From NCBI GenBank assembly GCA_905116865.2, contig CAJHNH020008565.1:798501-862500 (forward strand): a DNA stretch of 64,000 nucleotides, in the 5' to 3' direction. Positions 1 to 25,644 of this stretch are shown here, piece by piece. Position numbers and translations under genes: made by a program. Numbering within the stretch: position 1 is the first letter of the stretch; each line of letters begins with the position of its first letter. The stretch is from Candidula unifasciata. Its lineage: Eukaryota > Mollusca > Gastropoda > Stylommatophora > Geomitridae. The notes under the pieces are model-generated. The model worked only from the letters and a program-made list of their open reading frames with translations. It was not told where the DNA came from and ran no database searches.

Positions 1-31
1 TCTTTTAAAGCAGGCTGACAGAATACAATTA

Positions 32-13149
<13,118 letters not shown>

Positions 13150-13166
13150 CTTGAGTGTGATTGTTA

Positions 13167-13174
13167 TGACGTCA
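13167..13174. promoter_or_regulatory. Full CRE palindrome upstream of PPP1CB
   Basis: TGACGTCA lies 17 bp upstream of the PPP1CB start codon. This is the complete CREB/ATF palindrome, and full CREs close to the start are common in housekeeping promoters. Whether it lies in the promoter or in the 5' UTR is not known from sequence. Confidence 0.55.
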
Positions 13175-13384
13175 AAGCTACAAGTGCTCCTGAACTGAGA
13201 GTGCTGAAAATGTCAATCACCGTGCAACCTCTGCGACCACAAACACATCTCGTCTTATTAGTCATACCTATCCACAGCCCTCTGTTTCGTATTGTCAGTC
13301 ATTTCTTATACAGACGTTTTTCCATGTCACGATGCCAGACTTTCCTGTATCTTTTCTTAATAATCGAATTATTATAATCCAGAG

Positions 13385-13876
13385 CATATGATCTTCTACC
13401 ATCATGTGATCCTGTCAGTGATAGATGAATTTGGAATGCTTACCATATCAAAGAGTCAGCTGATGAATCTTGAACATATACAGAATGCAGCCATACGGGT
13501 AATTCTGGGATGTATAAGAGACACGCCGGTAGTATGTTTGTAATATACGCGTGCACTGCCTACTATTGCAAATAGGTTCAAAGTTCTGCAAGCAAAGTCA
13601 TATCTCACAGAGTAGCTTCTGCATGAAGCCCTGGGTAGAGCTAAGGGTCACAGACTGAAAAGAGGAATGCCTTGGATGGCGCAAGCTGGGGACACAATTA
13701 GATATGTGTGCAGGCTTGATAAATTTGGTCGAGGAGAGGAGTGGGTCAAAGTGCCCGAGCAAGAATCAGATTTGTGTAGAGTTCTGATCTGGCCGGCTGG
13801 TGATGCAGAATCAGAAGTTCAACAAATGATTTATGACAAATCCCACCTAGGTGATATGGGTATATATACAGATGGC
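13385..13876 (+). mobile_element. LINE family A, left part of an interrupted copy
   Basis: Translation gives MNLEHIQNAAIRVILGCIRD, later GRAKGHRLKRGMPWMAQAGD, and ends at YTDG, the start of the RNase H domain. It matches the copy at 55460-56990. The element is cut at 13876 by another LINE and continues at 15047. Confidence 0.8.
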
Positions 13877-15046
13877 TTCTTCTTTTTCTTCTTCACTTCC
13901 TCTTTTACCGCTGTGGATGTCGAGGGAGATATAAGGTTCTGTTTCTAGCTCTTCTGGCTGCCTCGACCACAGGCACATCGTGCTGTTGTAGAGTTTCTCT
14001 GATGTTATCCTTCCATCTTGTTCTTGGTCTACCCCGTGCTCTACATCCTTCTTCTCTTTCCATGTATGCTTTGTATGGTATGGTGTTACAAGGCATTCTC
14101 TCTAAGTGGGCAAATCATTTCACTTGCTGTCTTCGTATGTAATCCATAATTGGTTCTGTGCCGACTTGTTCTCTTATGATCTCATTCCTGATCTTATCTC
14201 TTATGGTCACTCCTACAGCCCTTCTCAGACATCTCATTTCCGTGGTTACTAATTTTCTTTTATGGTTTGTTGTGAGTGACCATGTCTGGTACTGGTAGAA
14301 CAGAGTTGGAATAAATATGCTTTGAATAAGATGTCTCTTTGTGCTGATTGGGATTGTCTTATGCTGTAAGAGGGGGCCTAGCTGTCCCAATACTTGGTTT
14401 GCTTTACTGCATCTAATGTTAATTTCTTTATCCAATTTCCCATCTTCGTTAAATGTAGTTCCCAGATATTTAAACTCATATGCATGTTTAATGCCTATTG
14501 CCATGTTTAAATCTGTCTTCTTTTTTCCTATTGACATTACTTCTGTCTTTTCAGTGTTGATTCTCATATTATTTGTTTTACATTCGTCATTCATGGATGT
14601 TAGATGTTGTTGCAATTTCATGGCTGTGTCTGCTATCAAGGCCTGGTCATCTGCAAAGAGTAATTCGTTGATCTTACTAACATTTTCATTCATGGGCTTG
14701 GCATTCTTGCATATACTGTCGATGTAGGTGATAAACAGCAGTGGTGATAAGACACACCCCTGTCTTACTCCAGATGTTACTGTGAATGGATGAGATGTTC
14801 CCTGATTTATTCTAACTACACTTCTACAATCCCTGTAAAAACTTTTGCACACTTCGATGAGGTGTTCGCTTACTCCATATCTTGCCATTACTTTCCATAA
14901 TAATTGTCTGTCGACTCTGTCAAATTCCTTCTCCTGGTCTACGAATGCCACAAATAAGTTCTTATTGTATTCAATGTTATTTTCTATTAACTGTTTAAGT
15001 GTGATGGCTCTGTGTTGAAATGTAGGCGAAGTGCATAGGGGTTCGT
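13877..15046 (-). mobile_element. LINE family C, reverse transcriptase domain, 5'-truncated
   Basis: The frame at 14951-14115 encodes RT blocks including AFVDQEKEFDRVDRQLLW, SGVRQGCVLSPLLF and LFADDQALIA with the catalytic Asp pair intact. Downstream, 14096-13905 has GRPRTRWKDNIRETL, the usual C-terminal tail. Upstream codons (RAITLKQLIENNIEYNK) extend to about 15040, where the copy is truncated. The 3' end is a GAAGAAGAAAAAGAAGAA tail next to the insertion point. An RTE/CR1-like relationship is inferred; the endonuclease domain is absent. Some stops outside the main frame make it inactive. Confidence 0.88.
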
Positions 15047-15610
15047 AGCAAAAGCGAATGGACGTAGCTTAATGCAACAAAAAGCCTGGCATATGATATC
15101 ACAACGTCTAGTTTGAGAATGGAGGTGGATTCAGTCACTACTGCCCTCCGCTGGATTGAGAATAAGCTGTACACATATATTGTAGCTGACTCACAGAGCA
15201 TGTTAAGAAAGGTGGAGACAGACATGCTCCGTGCAGAGTGGCAAGCATCGCTACTGAGGTCCGAGGCAATTTACGTTCTTTGGATATTTACTCCAGGTGA
15301 TGCCAGTGCGTGGGAAACGAGCATGCAGATAGACTGACCGGTTCTGCACCACCTGGTGGTGAATTTATGTATAACAAGCTAGATGTTGTGAGGGTCCTTT
15401 GGGGGCGATTGAACAGCGCGGAGGCACCAATAGGTCATTACGGTCTGAGGAGAATGGCGCTGCGGGGAGTTACCAGGAGATCTGGCCAACGGTCAACATT
15501 CAAATGAAAGGCGAGACGGATATACAATTAGACTTTTGCTGGTTTCATCGGAACTTGAACTTTTCGCTTGCTGCTGAAGATGGCGACGGAGCGATGTCGA
15601 TTCTGAATCC
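15047..15610 (+). mobile_element. LINE family A, right part (RNase H domain, 3' end)
   Basis: It resumes the RNase H frame interrupted at 13876: SLRMEVDSVTTALRWIENK, VADSQSMLRKVETDMLRAEW, and a decayed version of the GNEQADRLAGSA motif. The element's 3' end, GCTGCTGAAGATGGCGACGG ending near CATTCAACAT, follows. Confidence 0.8.
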
Positions 15611-17081
15611 AACATTCAACATTTTAATAATCCAGGTTATGAGTTTACTTGTCACCAGGACCTTCTTTTTAATGGCGGCATTCAACGGCACCGACACCTT
15701 CTATGCATGCATCTGTTGTGTTTCAAGGCTACTGTCAAAGATCATTTGTGGTGAGCACCGGTATCTGTTATCAGACACTTTGTGGAGAGTACCAGCACCT
15801 CCCCCCCCCCCCACCCCCACCAAATAAGTCTTGATTTTTCTCATAATTGTGATAATGTGATTGCATTATCTATCTGTCCTTATATATCAAGTGTAACCTT
15901 AACTTAAAATAAAACCATAGGTGGAAAATATAAAATGATTATCACAGTAATTGAAAAGCGACCTATTGCATGTATTTGGGTAAAGAAAGGGCGGGGGTGG
16001 GGAAAAGGGAGTAATGGCAGTTCTTGGCGTCCTTGTGTTCTATTAGCTGTTGAACCTCTGGGTGTCCCGCCGCCCATTCCTTGCATTCCCGTCCTACGGT
16101 AATGACATTGTGCAGCTCTTCTCTAACTTTCTGTACTTTTACACATTCCCCTCTTTAGCTTCTCGCTGCGAATCGCTGTTAACTGTCTTTTCAGCCTGGA
16201 CCATTCAGAACCTGCCGTTGTTCTAGTCTGTCACCCTTCATGGTGTCCAGTTTCATACAAAGGATTTGGGACAAGAATACACAGCAGTTCTAACATCTTC
16301 TACTAGGAAATTCAAATGTTGCAATCTGGAACCCTGTTCTTCGGTAATATTCAGATTTCTTACAAAATCATTCAGTTCACTGTGGGTTATTAAGGTGGTT
16401 TCGACGATTTATCATTCACAACTCTCATAACACGAGTCAACAAAATTTCAAAAACTTACTAGTATCAGAATTGAAATACACTATTCACTATTGATTTTGA
16501 CATGGGGATTTCAAATTTCGTAATTAAATTCATCAACTAACTCTGGTGATTTTTTAATTATAAATTTACGCAAATATTAATAAAAACGTATACTTGTTTG
16601 ATTCACTAGAGTGAACATTTAGTCTTTCTAGTTCAGCATTATAAAAGTTAAGATTACATACTCAGTAATTGATTTTTCAACTCTTGCTGGCTAGTGTAAT
16701 TTTTATGGAATATGACAACCCCACCACTTTTCCCCCTTTCCAATAATTGTGAAACGAGCTTTTATCTATCGCATGACCTCGTTGGAAACGTAAAATGCAG
16801 ACAGCTGTCTCAAATTTAGGCCTGTTCGTTTAAGTAAAAGCTGGTTGTTTGTAGGACAACTCCTCTAAACTTATAAACCAACTGTTCTGAGTGTCGCTGT
16901 GGGAAATATGTTAAGAGCTCGCCGGAAAGGTCACTGAAGTTCTTTAATCTCAACTGAATGAGTCGCTGAATCATCCTTGTTGTAGATGGAATGGGTCCAT
17001 AGGTTCTCAAACATAGTTGTATACGCCACCAACAACCAGAGTCTTGTATTGATTATTATACATAAGTATTACGTGCTAGAG
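15611..17081. other. Unassigned intergenic sequence
   Basis: No exon, RNA gene or recognised repeat was identified. It has only short open frames, a poly(C) run at 15800-15811, and AT-rich unique sequence after 16400. Confidence 0.5.
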
Positions 17082-17386
17082 CAGCGTTTCTCAAACTTTT
17101 TTAGCCGCGGCACCCTTGTCGGGCAAAAACTTTTTCGCAACAAACCTACCATTAACTGTTTGAATACTTAGAAGAAGAAAAACAGTGCAAATTTATTGTT
17201 CAGTTGTCTTTAATGCGATGAATAAAACTTTAGATAAATATTTTATTATTTCCTTTATGTTTATGGGAAGTTTAGTTAATTGTACCCTCAAATCACTTGA
17301 AGGTTGCTCCTGTATCTGTTTTTTAATATAAGCGTACGTTGTGAATGCACCCCTGGGTCCCGCGGCACCCAGTTTGAGAACCTCTG
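17082..17386. mobile_element. hAT-type MITE (about 305 bp)
   Basis: The ends CAGCGTTTCTCAAACTTTTT and AGTTTGAGAACCTCTG form terminal inverted repeats with the typical hAT pattern. Inner GCCGCGGCACCC and GGTCCCGCGGCACCC blocks lie near them. Flanks TGCTAGAG and CGCTACAA agree at 5 of 8 positions, consistent with a decayed 8-bp duplication. It is non-coding. Confidence 0.78.
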
Positions 17387-17729
17387 CGCTACAAAACCAG
17401 AGGTGTTTGAAACTACACGATAAACACACGTCGATGTATTAATTTGCACTTACTGGCGTAGATAGAAGAAACAGACTGTGGAAGTGTAATTCTTCCTACT
17501 ATCTCTATTTAGAATTAATTAGAATTAACCTGCTTCCAACTGGTAGTTCAAATTAAATGGGTCCGTGATATCACGAGGAAATGAAAACACCAACAACCCT
17601 CAACACTTTGTTTTTCAATTCTAATATAGATTTACATTAAAAAAAAATTAAATATGATTATGGAAAAATAAAGGAGGATCTATGGCAGGTCATTGTGTCT
17701 TAAGTGTCTTATATAAGTTTTGGTTTAGG

Positions 17730-17860
17730 TTTGGATCAACATCATGGTACAAGGGTAGTAACCCATAAGTTCTCCGTTTTACTTCTAACTCAATCCTGAG
17801 TCCGAAGAATACCAGAGCAGTGCACGAACTCCGTAGCACCGGCGGGGATACTGGGAACGA
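17730..17860. repeat. Dispersed repeat family K copy
   Basis: GGATCAACATCATGGTACAA GGGTAGTAACCCATAAGT ... GCACGAACTCCGTAGCACCGG is repeated in reverse at 34365-34490. Confidence 0.7.
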
Positions 17861-18129
17861 CCAAGTTTAATAAGATTACCACATAGGATAACAGGCTACT
17901 TTTACTGACAGTGGATTGCCTTGCATCACATGTGCAAGAAATAATGGACACAATTGTAACCGAAAGACAAACCAAAGGTCTTCATTTGAATAGAAGAAAC
18001 GCAGAGGCAATAGTAGTTACAAACGTGTTATCCACCCCCCCCCCCCCCTTTTTTTCCATGCTAATGCAACAGGAAAGTAAACGGAGCAAGTCTGAGGCAA
18101 ACCGACACATTTAAGAGCTCAGGTCCCCT

Positions 18130-18340
18130 ACTAAAAAAAAAAAAGGTAAATGTAGAACAGCTCAAGCAAAGGAAGCATTTTACAAATTAAAGAATATTCT
18201 ATGCAAGCCAATTTAAATTGAGGTGAAGAACGGAGTTCTTAAGCGTTGCAAAATCCAATCCTGACATATGGAAATGAAAAATGGGCACTCAACCAATTAC
18301 TGAAAAATGTTGTGGAAGCGGCAGAGATGTGGTTTTAAGA
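18130..18340 (+). mobile_element. LINE fragment (family D)
   Basis: Broken frames read TAQAKEAFYKLKNILC and then a version of LTYGNE...AEMWF, as in the copy at 38370-39030. The similarity stops near 18340. Confidence 0.6.
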
Positions 18341-18756
18341 AGTATATATGTCGGAAATGTGTATATCTTTTTAGAGCGTGTCCGCTATATAACCCTTGTT
18401 AACAGCCGCCACCACAGAAATAGAGGAAACTACTCATCCACTCAGCGGCTACTTACGTCATAAACAGTAGACGACGCGGGATCACCGGATGCTCGAGTGT
18501 GGTTTGTGGTCAAACAACATTAGCATCAAGTGCCATGCTAACAAGAGGGCGATCATGTCTCTCCAGGGTATGTTGGGATGTCGATTGTTATGCCGATAAT
18601 CTGTGATAATGCTAGTATACAACTAGTAGCGATAAGCGGTCATCTGCAAACATATCGTGGTGGGGGAGACCAGGCAGGGGTCATCAGGATCTCCTTGGCA
18701 TATGATGCTGTGCCTTTACATAGAGTAAAAATGACAAATTATTCCAAAGTTGCAGT

Positions 18757-19560
18757 GTTCGGGTCATGGTGTTAGGTTTTGGCGGCACAGTGAGGGAGTC
18801 AAATTGTCGTGTCAACTAGTTATGTGAGGAGTTTTAGGGGCCATTGAGGGATCACTATGTACAGTGCTATGACTATATAAAAAAAAAGTATGTTAAAGCA
18901 GCAGGAGTCATGTCAGGTAGTTAGGTGACAGTGGATCACTCAGAGGTCTAGTTATTGTGTCGGTTAGTTTTATGAGGAGTTGTAATGGTCACTGAAGGGT
19001 CACTGCATATGGTGCTGGGACTTTATATAGAGGAAAAAAAAAACTTATGGCAAAATCGCCGGTGTCATTTCAGAGTGTTAGGTGCCTGCAGATTGGTGAA
19101 AGGTCAAACTGTCATATCATCTAGTTTACATAACGGGTTTTAGGGTTCAATCCATATGGTGTTATGGTTTATACAGAGGAAACAATAAAATATCGTGTCA
19201 CAATGCTTTGTGCTGGTGGACTGGTGAGGTGTCAAGTTATTATGTTAGCCAGTTAATGTGAGGGATTTCGGGGGTCACTCCATGTAGTGATATGACTTAT
19301 ACAGAGAAACAAACAAAAAATCATGGCAAAGGAGCAAGTGTCGTGTCACGATGCTAGGCGCGATTGCTCAGTAAGAGGGCATGGCATGTGTCGGCTAGTT
19401 AGATGTGGGGTACTAGGGCCATGTTGCATATAGTGCTTTGCCTTTTAGATAACAAAATATAAAAAAGTGAATAAATTGTGATGGTGTCATGTCACACTAT
19501 AAGATGCTGATATTCGGTGAGAGGTCCAAGTCGTTATGTAGACTAGTTAGAGGTAGGGTT
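18757..19560. repeat. Diverged ~150-bp tandem repeats (left arm)
   Basis: About five to six degenerate units each contain GTGTCATGTCAC, TTAGGTG, GTGAGAGGTCAAATTGTCAT, TAGTTATGTGAGG and a TATACAGAGGAAAAAA block. One unit recurs inverted near 21000-21160 in the right arm. Confidence 0.75.
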
Positions 19561-20950
19561 TATGAGCTGAGGGACATCATAAGTCGTTCAATGTCACTGG
19601 TCTTTGCAAGCAGATATTCCTTGGTAACGCGTTTAGTGTAATTCTCTAGTTGGTCACTGGTCTTTGTAATTGGTTCACTGAAGCTTCTTAGTAAGTCAAC
19701 CACTATCATCGGGATGCCTTAACGCTGGTTATGTCTTTTGTAAGGCGGTCACTATCTTTGTACATATTAAATCCCTCAATGTCTTTCTCGTTTAGGACAT
19801 CATAAATCCCTCAAGGTATCACCCACGTCTGTCACTGGTCTTGACAAGTCGGTTACTAAAGCTCCTTAGTAAGTAGTCCACTCTCATTAGGACACATCAT
19901 GTCACTCTTTATCTTTTTCCTTTGGCACACCTTAAACCATTCAGTGTATGGTACGTCTTTCATTGGCGACTTTAAGAAAAGACAAGGTGACTTTAGGAAA
20001 ACACAATGCGACATTTAGAAAACATAAGGTGGCTTAGAAAGTGTGAGGGGGCTTTTGTTACACACACGGCGACATTTACAAAACACACTGTGACATTTAC
20101 AATACATAGAGCGACTGTTATAAAACACAAGGCGACTTTAAGAAACCACAAGACAACATTTAGAAAACATGAGGTGGAAACACACGGGGACATTTTAAAA
20201 ATAAATGTATCCCTGATCATGTCAAGTTTCTTCAAGGCAACCCCACTATCCTTGATACACATTAAAACACTCGATGTCTTTCTCCACTCAACCACTTAAA
20301 GTTGCTTGATGTCTTTTCGTCTTAGTGAACTTGTGCAAACTCGTCTAACCAACCAGTCGCCTCTTCAACTGGATGCTCGACCCCTGGTGATCTGCCTTGT
20401 TGTGACATAAGTGACTTGTCAACTGTGCTTCACAGAGACTAGCAAACATGTCGTCCTTTTACCTGGCTGTCTGATTTACTGTTTCCCTTAGTCGCCCACT
20501 TGGTTGTATCATAAGCGATGGTGCGCTTTATTCCCCCCCCCCCCAAGGAAGACTTTAAAAGACAGTTTGCCTGTCTTACCATCTAGTCGTCCCTTCAACT
20601 TGCTGTCCAACCGACTGTTTTTCCTGGTCGTTGTCTATGCATGTTTACAGTTATACCCTAAGTTACCGTACATTTGCACGTCTTGTCAACTTTTTTTTTC
20701 CACAGAGGCTATCTTGCTATCTTACAAACTAGTTGTCCCTTCAGCGGACTGTCTGACCAACTGTTTACCCCAGTGGTCTGCCTGGTTGTATCATAAGTCT
20801 CACCAATTAATCGTCTTTTCAACTAGCTGTCTGACTGTTTCCTCTGATCGTCTACCGGGTTGTATCATAAGCGACTTTGTCTAGCTGTACTATTGTAAGT
20901 CTTGTCAACTGTTCTTTGATGAGATTATCTTGCTTTCTTACAAAATAATG
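19560..20950. repeat. Core of the foldback element: further diverged repeats
   Basis: Three repeat types follow each other: TCACTGGTCTTTGYAAG with CTTAGTAAGT units (19560-19950), about 26-bp GCGACATTTAGAAAACACAA units (19975-20185), and about 220-250-bp units with GTTGTATCATAAGCGA and CTTGTCAACTGT...CTATCTTGCT (20300-20950). No gene is evident. Confidence 0.65.
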
Positions 20951-21395
20951 ACGTGAGCTATTTTTGAAAAAGTTACAAAATATTAAAGGCGAAGACGAAG
21001 CAACCTCTATTTGGAGTATAACCCCTGCCACCCACCTTTAATAGCGGACCTATAGGACCCCTGAAAGTCCTAGTTAAAGTAGATGAGATGACAACTTGAC
21101 TCCCTCTCTCAGCCGCCGGTACCTATTACTATGATATGACACCCGCCATCTTACCATAATTTTTTATGTTTGCTCAAAATAAGACCAGGAGTTCCTGATG
21201 ACTCCTGCCACCTAAGGCATGTTTGTAGATGACCGCCTATCATTGCCTAGTTGAACACTACCATAACAACAGCTTATCAACTAACATCGACTCCACAACA
21301 TACTCTGGATATGTATGGCCATCCTACCTGTCGACATAGAACTTGGTGCTGTTGATGATGGTGTTTGACCACAAACCACCCACCAGCTCCTAGCT

Positions 21396-24300
21396 GATAC
21401 TTACCCCTATAATCAATTTTACATATTATACTATATAATGCATATACTTTCTATCCCCCTCCACCAAGACAAATGTTACCCCTCTCTTCCTTTATTCTAC
21501 TATATAACGTATATAAGTCTAGTGTCATATCACTCTTTTTTATCACCTTTATATATTTCTACTCTATAACATATATACTTTCTACCCCCAACTGCCAAGC
21601 CTTTGGTCAGTGCCGCTCATGAAAACGCTTGGCGCCTCTGCTTTGCCCGCCCCACCACACACGGACACAGCCACAGCTCAAACCACCAGAGTGATCCGAG
21701 CCTTGACTGAACCGCCAGGTGACCTAAATCGGGAGGGCAAATCGTTTTTTTTCTCCAATTAGTTTGATGTCTGGCAAATACCTAAGTTTATATAGCGACC
21801 CTAAAATAATCTGAATTTTCTAAGTATATCATACTTTGAGTCCTATGCCTATTCTGCACAATATAATACTATCGTCTGGAAAAGCTCAAAAGTTTCGTCA
21901 TTTAGAATTTTTTCAGTTATGTTATGAGTGAGGGCTGGATGAGGGGCGGCTGGATGAGGAGCTCTCACTCGGGTGATTCAGGTTTCATTCTTTGATAGAA
22001 TATTAAATAAGTTTAAAAAATAAATCCAAACCTATGCAGTTCGTGACTACTGTACAAGCTTTATGGTCTTAAATCCTTAGACTCAAGACCACTATAGAAG
22101 CGACAGGAAGTAGTGACAGGTGTATTTTATTTATGTAGACATTGTTTAGTTAACTTCTAAGAAATAATAAAGACATTAACTCACTGACTACCTTCAAACC
22201 CACTAAGACCGCACGATATGTGTTAAACATACGGTGAAACAAAGTGCCACTATTCGGACGAGAATTACTGTTACCAGACGATGGTGTCACGTGTCTTTTT
22301 TAGGGTCTCCCCTAATAATAATAGACACTCTGAAGTGATTTACTGTTGAGAGGGTGGTTCGTATTAGTCCAACCGGTTTCCGCAGCTCCAACAACCATCT
22401 AGCACCACTTTATGGATGAGGCAACTCTAGTCCTTGGCCCCACATAATTACTAAAAATACTTCTGGGCACGACTTGTCCAGACTTCCTCAACACTTAATA
22501 GCCCCATTACTGAATAACTTCATCATACCAGTCAAACAAACACATTATCAACAGGAATCTAATCTAATAATAATGCACACAAAACTTAATTGATAAGGAC
22601 AGTGAAATACCAGTCCTTCTCTACCTTCTTGACTTCCCTACCATGAACTACAGGTTCAAGATCTGGAGGGCTCGTGCATACCTCAAGATAAGCTTAATTA
22701 ATTCAAGTACAACTTACCCATGCTGTTATGAAATTCCCGGGTGAAATGGTGACTTTCAAACAAGATATGAATTCAAACTGACAGAAAAGGAGTTAGAACA
22801 TCTGCTGGCATTGGGAGCTAAGTCTCAAATGAAGCTTTTGATTAAAAAATACCAGTAGCCAGAAGCGGGAAGGATTCCTTAAACGCAACAAAGCAGTAGT
22901 TGGGACCTGGAAAAAGGTTTCGCTACTCTTAGAAATCACTTCCCTCTCAGTGAAATCATAAAATAACTTACTCCTAATAGATTAAGGATTGAACAAGGTT
23001 CCTTTACCTATATCCTGACCTATCCTTACCAATGAAGGACTATATACGTAATGAAAAATAGTCCATATTTGAATACATATAATTTGCATAAAGGTGTATA
23101 TATGTGGACAGACCTAACACAGAGGGGTGTTCTGACTGGTTATGTGACAATCACCCAGACGCAATTCCCAGAAACCCCGTTCAGTCTGTAGGTTATATTT
23201 AAGGCGTTAAATAATAAAACATTGTGTTTCACATTAGGACGGGGATTTATAATAATAATAAAGCAAGTTTAATAATGTTTTCCTGAATGAGTTCCGAGGC
23301 AAAATTTTCGGTTTAGAAGAAAGAATAGAACGACACTCCTAACATGCATATTGTAAAAGCCAACTAATTATGGGTTTATTTAAAGAGGAGATGTTGGGGT
23401 GGGAGGCGCAAATATCTCAGCCTGGTTGTAATGTTATAGGCTGGAAAACGACAAAGACTACTGTTCATAAGCTCAACGATTTTGATTTAATCTGGTTTAA
23501 AAATGGCAAAGAGGCCATAGGAACAGCTTTTGGTTTTTGACAGTAAATTTGGGAAAGGTCTTGTATAAAAAGGGTAACTGACTCAGAATTTGCCTCCTTT
23601 TTGACTTCCAGACGCACCCTGTGTAGACCTACCCGGCTGTTGTAGCTCTGCACTTGGGTCTTGCAAGCATGGGTGAAAGGCCACTTGACGTGGACCACGC
23701 TGATTTTATGTTAAATGAAATAAACACATGTTCAATGTAGTAATCATAGTTCCAGTTGTTTTCAGATTAGGACTTGTAGTTGGTGTGTCTAGTTTAGTAT
23801 TTGTTGCTTGGTTGATCTAGACTTTACACAAAAAATGTCCTGTCAGGGGGAGATACTTTTAATCTTACCCCCGCCTAAACGAACTTTTTCTCTTTTTTTT
23901 TTCTTGTTGCTGAGGCAGCTTAAGGTTGAGTTTTGGCTCCCACTAGCCACGTCACAATGTTAGGACTCTTGTAGGTTCGGAGTCGAGGAGATTTCAAGGA
24001 GTAGATTTCCAAATTATCCTTTATAGTTATCTCTTCTCTTTCCTCAATTACAAGTTACCCCCTCTGCTTTGCTTCTAGTACAGTAAACCACAACGCGACC
24101 CAGCGGGTCACTTACCCTTTTAAGGTCGAACACCCAAGAACAAGAAACTATTCATAAGCTCGTACTTCAAAGCAAATACGTTACTGTTACTGAATTTATG
24201 TTTTCTTGCCAAGCTGAGAAGTTCTTGGGTTTAAACTTCGTCAACTATTTAACCAGAATTTTTTTTTTAAGCGACTGTCTGAAAATATATCTTCAATAGG

Positions 24301-24800
24301 CAAGCAAACATAAAACTGACAGCGATTACGGTAAATGCCAGTGTATAAAGCCAGTTTTCAAGCCTAAATTTTTTTTTCAAAATTATTGATCAACATTTAC
24401 TGCGGTTATAAAATACAAATCTATACTATCTAGTTGTAAACAAGTGGCACACCACACACCGTACCTTCGACAGGCCGCTGCAAATATGTGCAGCTTAAAC
24501 TTGTGTTCTAGCATATCAAGTGAAAATAATTAATATAAAATAGTAACAGAAAATTCAGTATTCAATTAAGGGCAGTGTCTCGATAAACAGGTAAGCAGTG
24601 CTACAGTAATAGACACTTTGTGGTGAGAACCGGCACATCTTTACAAAATTTGTTCTAGAGAAAAAAGCCTTAAGTGAGACAACATGTAGTTTCGGCAAAG
24701 GGTTTTACATTCAGTAGCCTAACTTTGTTTACGGGTATCCGATAGCCAGCCGTGTGTTTGGGCGTTGACCTATATGAGTTCTAGCTCTCACTCAGAATTC
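21396..24800. other. Unassigned intergenic sequence
   Basis: Imperfect TTCTACTATATAACGTATAT repeats occur at 21420-21590, partly resembling outer parts of the foldback element. The rest shows no exon, RNA gene or known repeat. A 77-codon minus-strand frame at 23465-23698 has no recognisable features. Confidence 0.45.
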
Positions 24801-24809
24801 ATTAGTCCA

Positions 24810-25013
24810 GTCATCTCCTTGTGAGATGCAATTTTTCGTTTTTTTAAGCCCTACTCTGGCTCTTGCCAGGGGCCACAATATAGCCCGACCATAAATATGG
24901 TCTAATGGCTGAATGCGGTTTCTGGGACCTCTCTACGGTGATCCTCATTCACATAGTGACACTTTGTGTCATCGGGTGTTTATCGCTTGTGTGATGTGCT
25001 AGTGGGGTAAAAG
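24810..25013. repeat. Dispersed repeat family H, copy 1
   Basis: GATGCAATTTTTCGTT...GACCTCTCTACGGTGATCCT...GTGTTTATCGCTTGTGTGATG corresponds block by block to 32860-33120. It runs directly into a (CTA)n tract that may be its tail. Confidence 0.75.
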
Positions 25014-25123
<110 letters not shown>

Positions 25124-25261
25124 GAATTTGAGCCTACAAATCTTGGGGTCGCCGTGTAATCGCAGTTTAGGTAATTTTTCTTCCGTTTTATATCTGTAGC
25201 TCTTTCCGCTGCTTGTCACATATAATCTTTTCTTTCTTCTTTTGTCAATATTTGCTTAATC

Positions 25262-25644
25262 CAATTCATCAGACGAACGAAATCCGAGCCAGGGCGTGCT
25301 AGGTCGCTAGACATGCGTGATGGTATGCAGTCTCATGGTGTCAGTGACTAATTCAATCCATCTTCTTCTCGGCCTTCCCCTGCCTCTTGATGTTTCTATT
25401 TTCAGGTTGTACGCTCTTGCTGCTAGCATAGTTGGTTACATTCTCATTAGATGGCCAAGCCATTTCATTCTTGGTTTCTCAATAAATTTGACGATGGATG
25501 TTGTTCAAACAAGAAGGTTGATCACGTCGTTTCTCACTCGATTTCTCTTCTGATTTGATTCACAGCCATTCTCAAACAACTCATCTCACAGGTGATTAGT
25601 TTTTTGTCGTGTTCATTTGTCAAAGTTCAAGTCTGACACTGGTA
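25262..25644 (-). mobile_element. LINE (family C-like), 3' part of a split copy
   Basis: The reverse complement corresponds to the C-terminal region of family C, including the reversed 'CTCATTAGATGGCCAAGCCA' and 'GTCTGACACTGGTA' landmarks. The matching RT part lies at 28085-28720, beyond an inserted element. Confidence 0.65.

Larger units (their letters stand above)
18490..21395. mobile_element. Large inverted-repeat (foldback) element with internal tandem arrays, unclassified
   Basis: The segment 18490-18860 is matched in reverse complement by 21030-21395. Paired blocks include GTGGTTTGTGGTCAAACA with TGTTTGACCACAAACCAC, GCGGTCATCTGCAAACAT with ATGTTTGTAGATGACCGC, GGTCATCAGGATCTCC with GGAGTTCCTGATGACTCC, and GAGGGAGTCAAATTGTC with GACAACTTGACTCCCTC. 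Between them lie several kinds of diverged tandem repeat. No transposase or long coding frame is present, and the outer boundary and target duplication could not be fixed. Confidence 0.7.

Noticed and set aside
15399..15827. 142-codon plus-strand frame as a host gene
   Set aside because: Its first half overlaps the LINE A 3' end in another frame and the rest has no features or splice support.
19993..20299. Paired ~100-codon frames on both strands
   Set aside because: Generated by diverged short tandem repeats in the foldback core.
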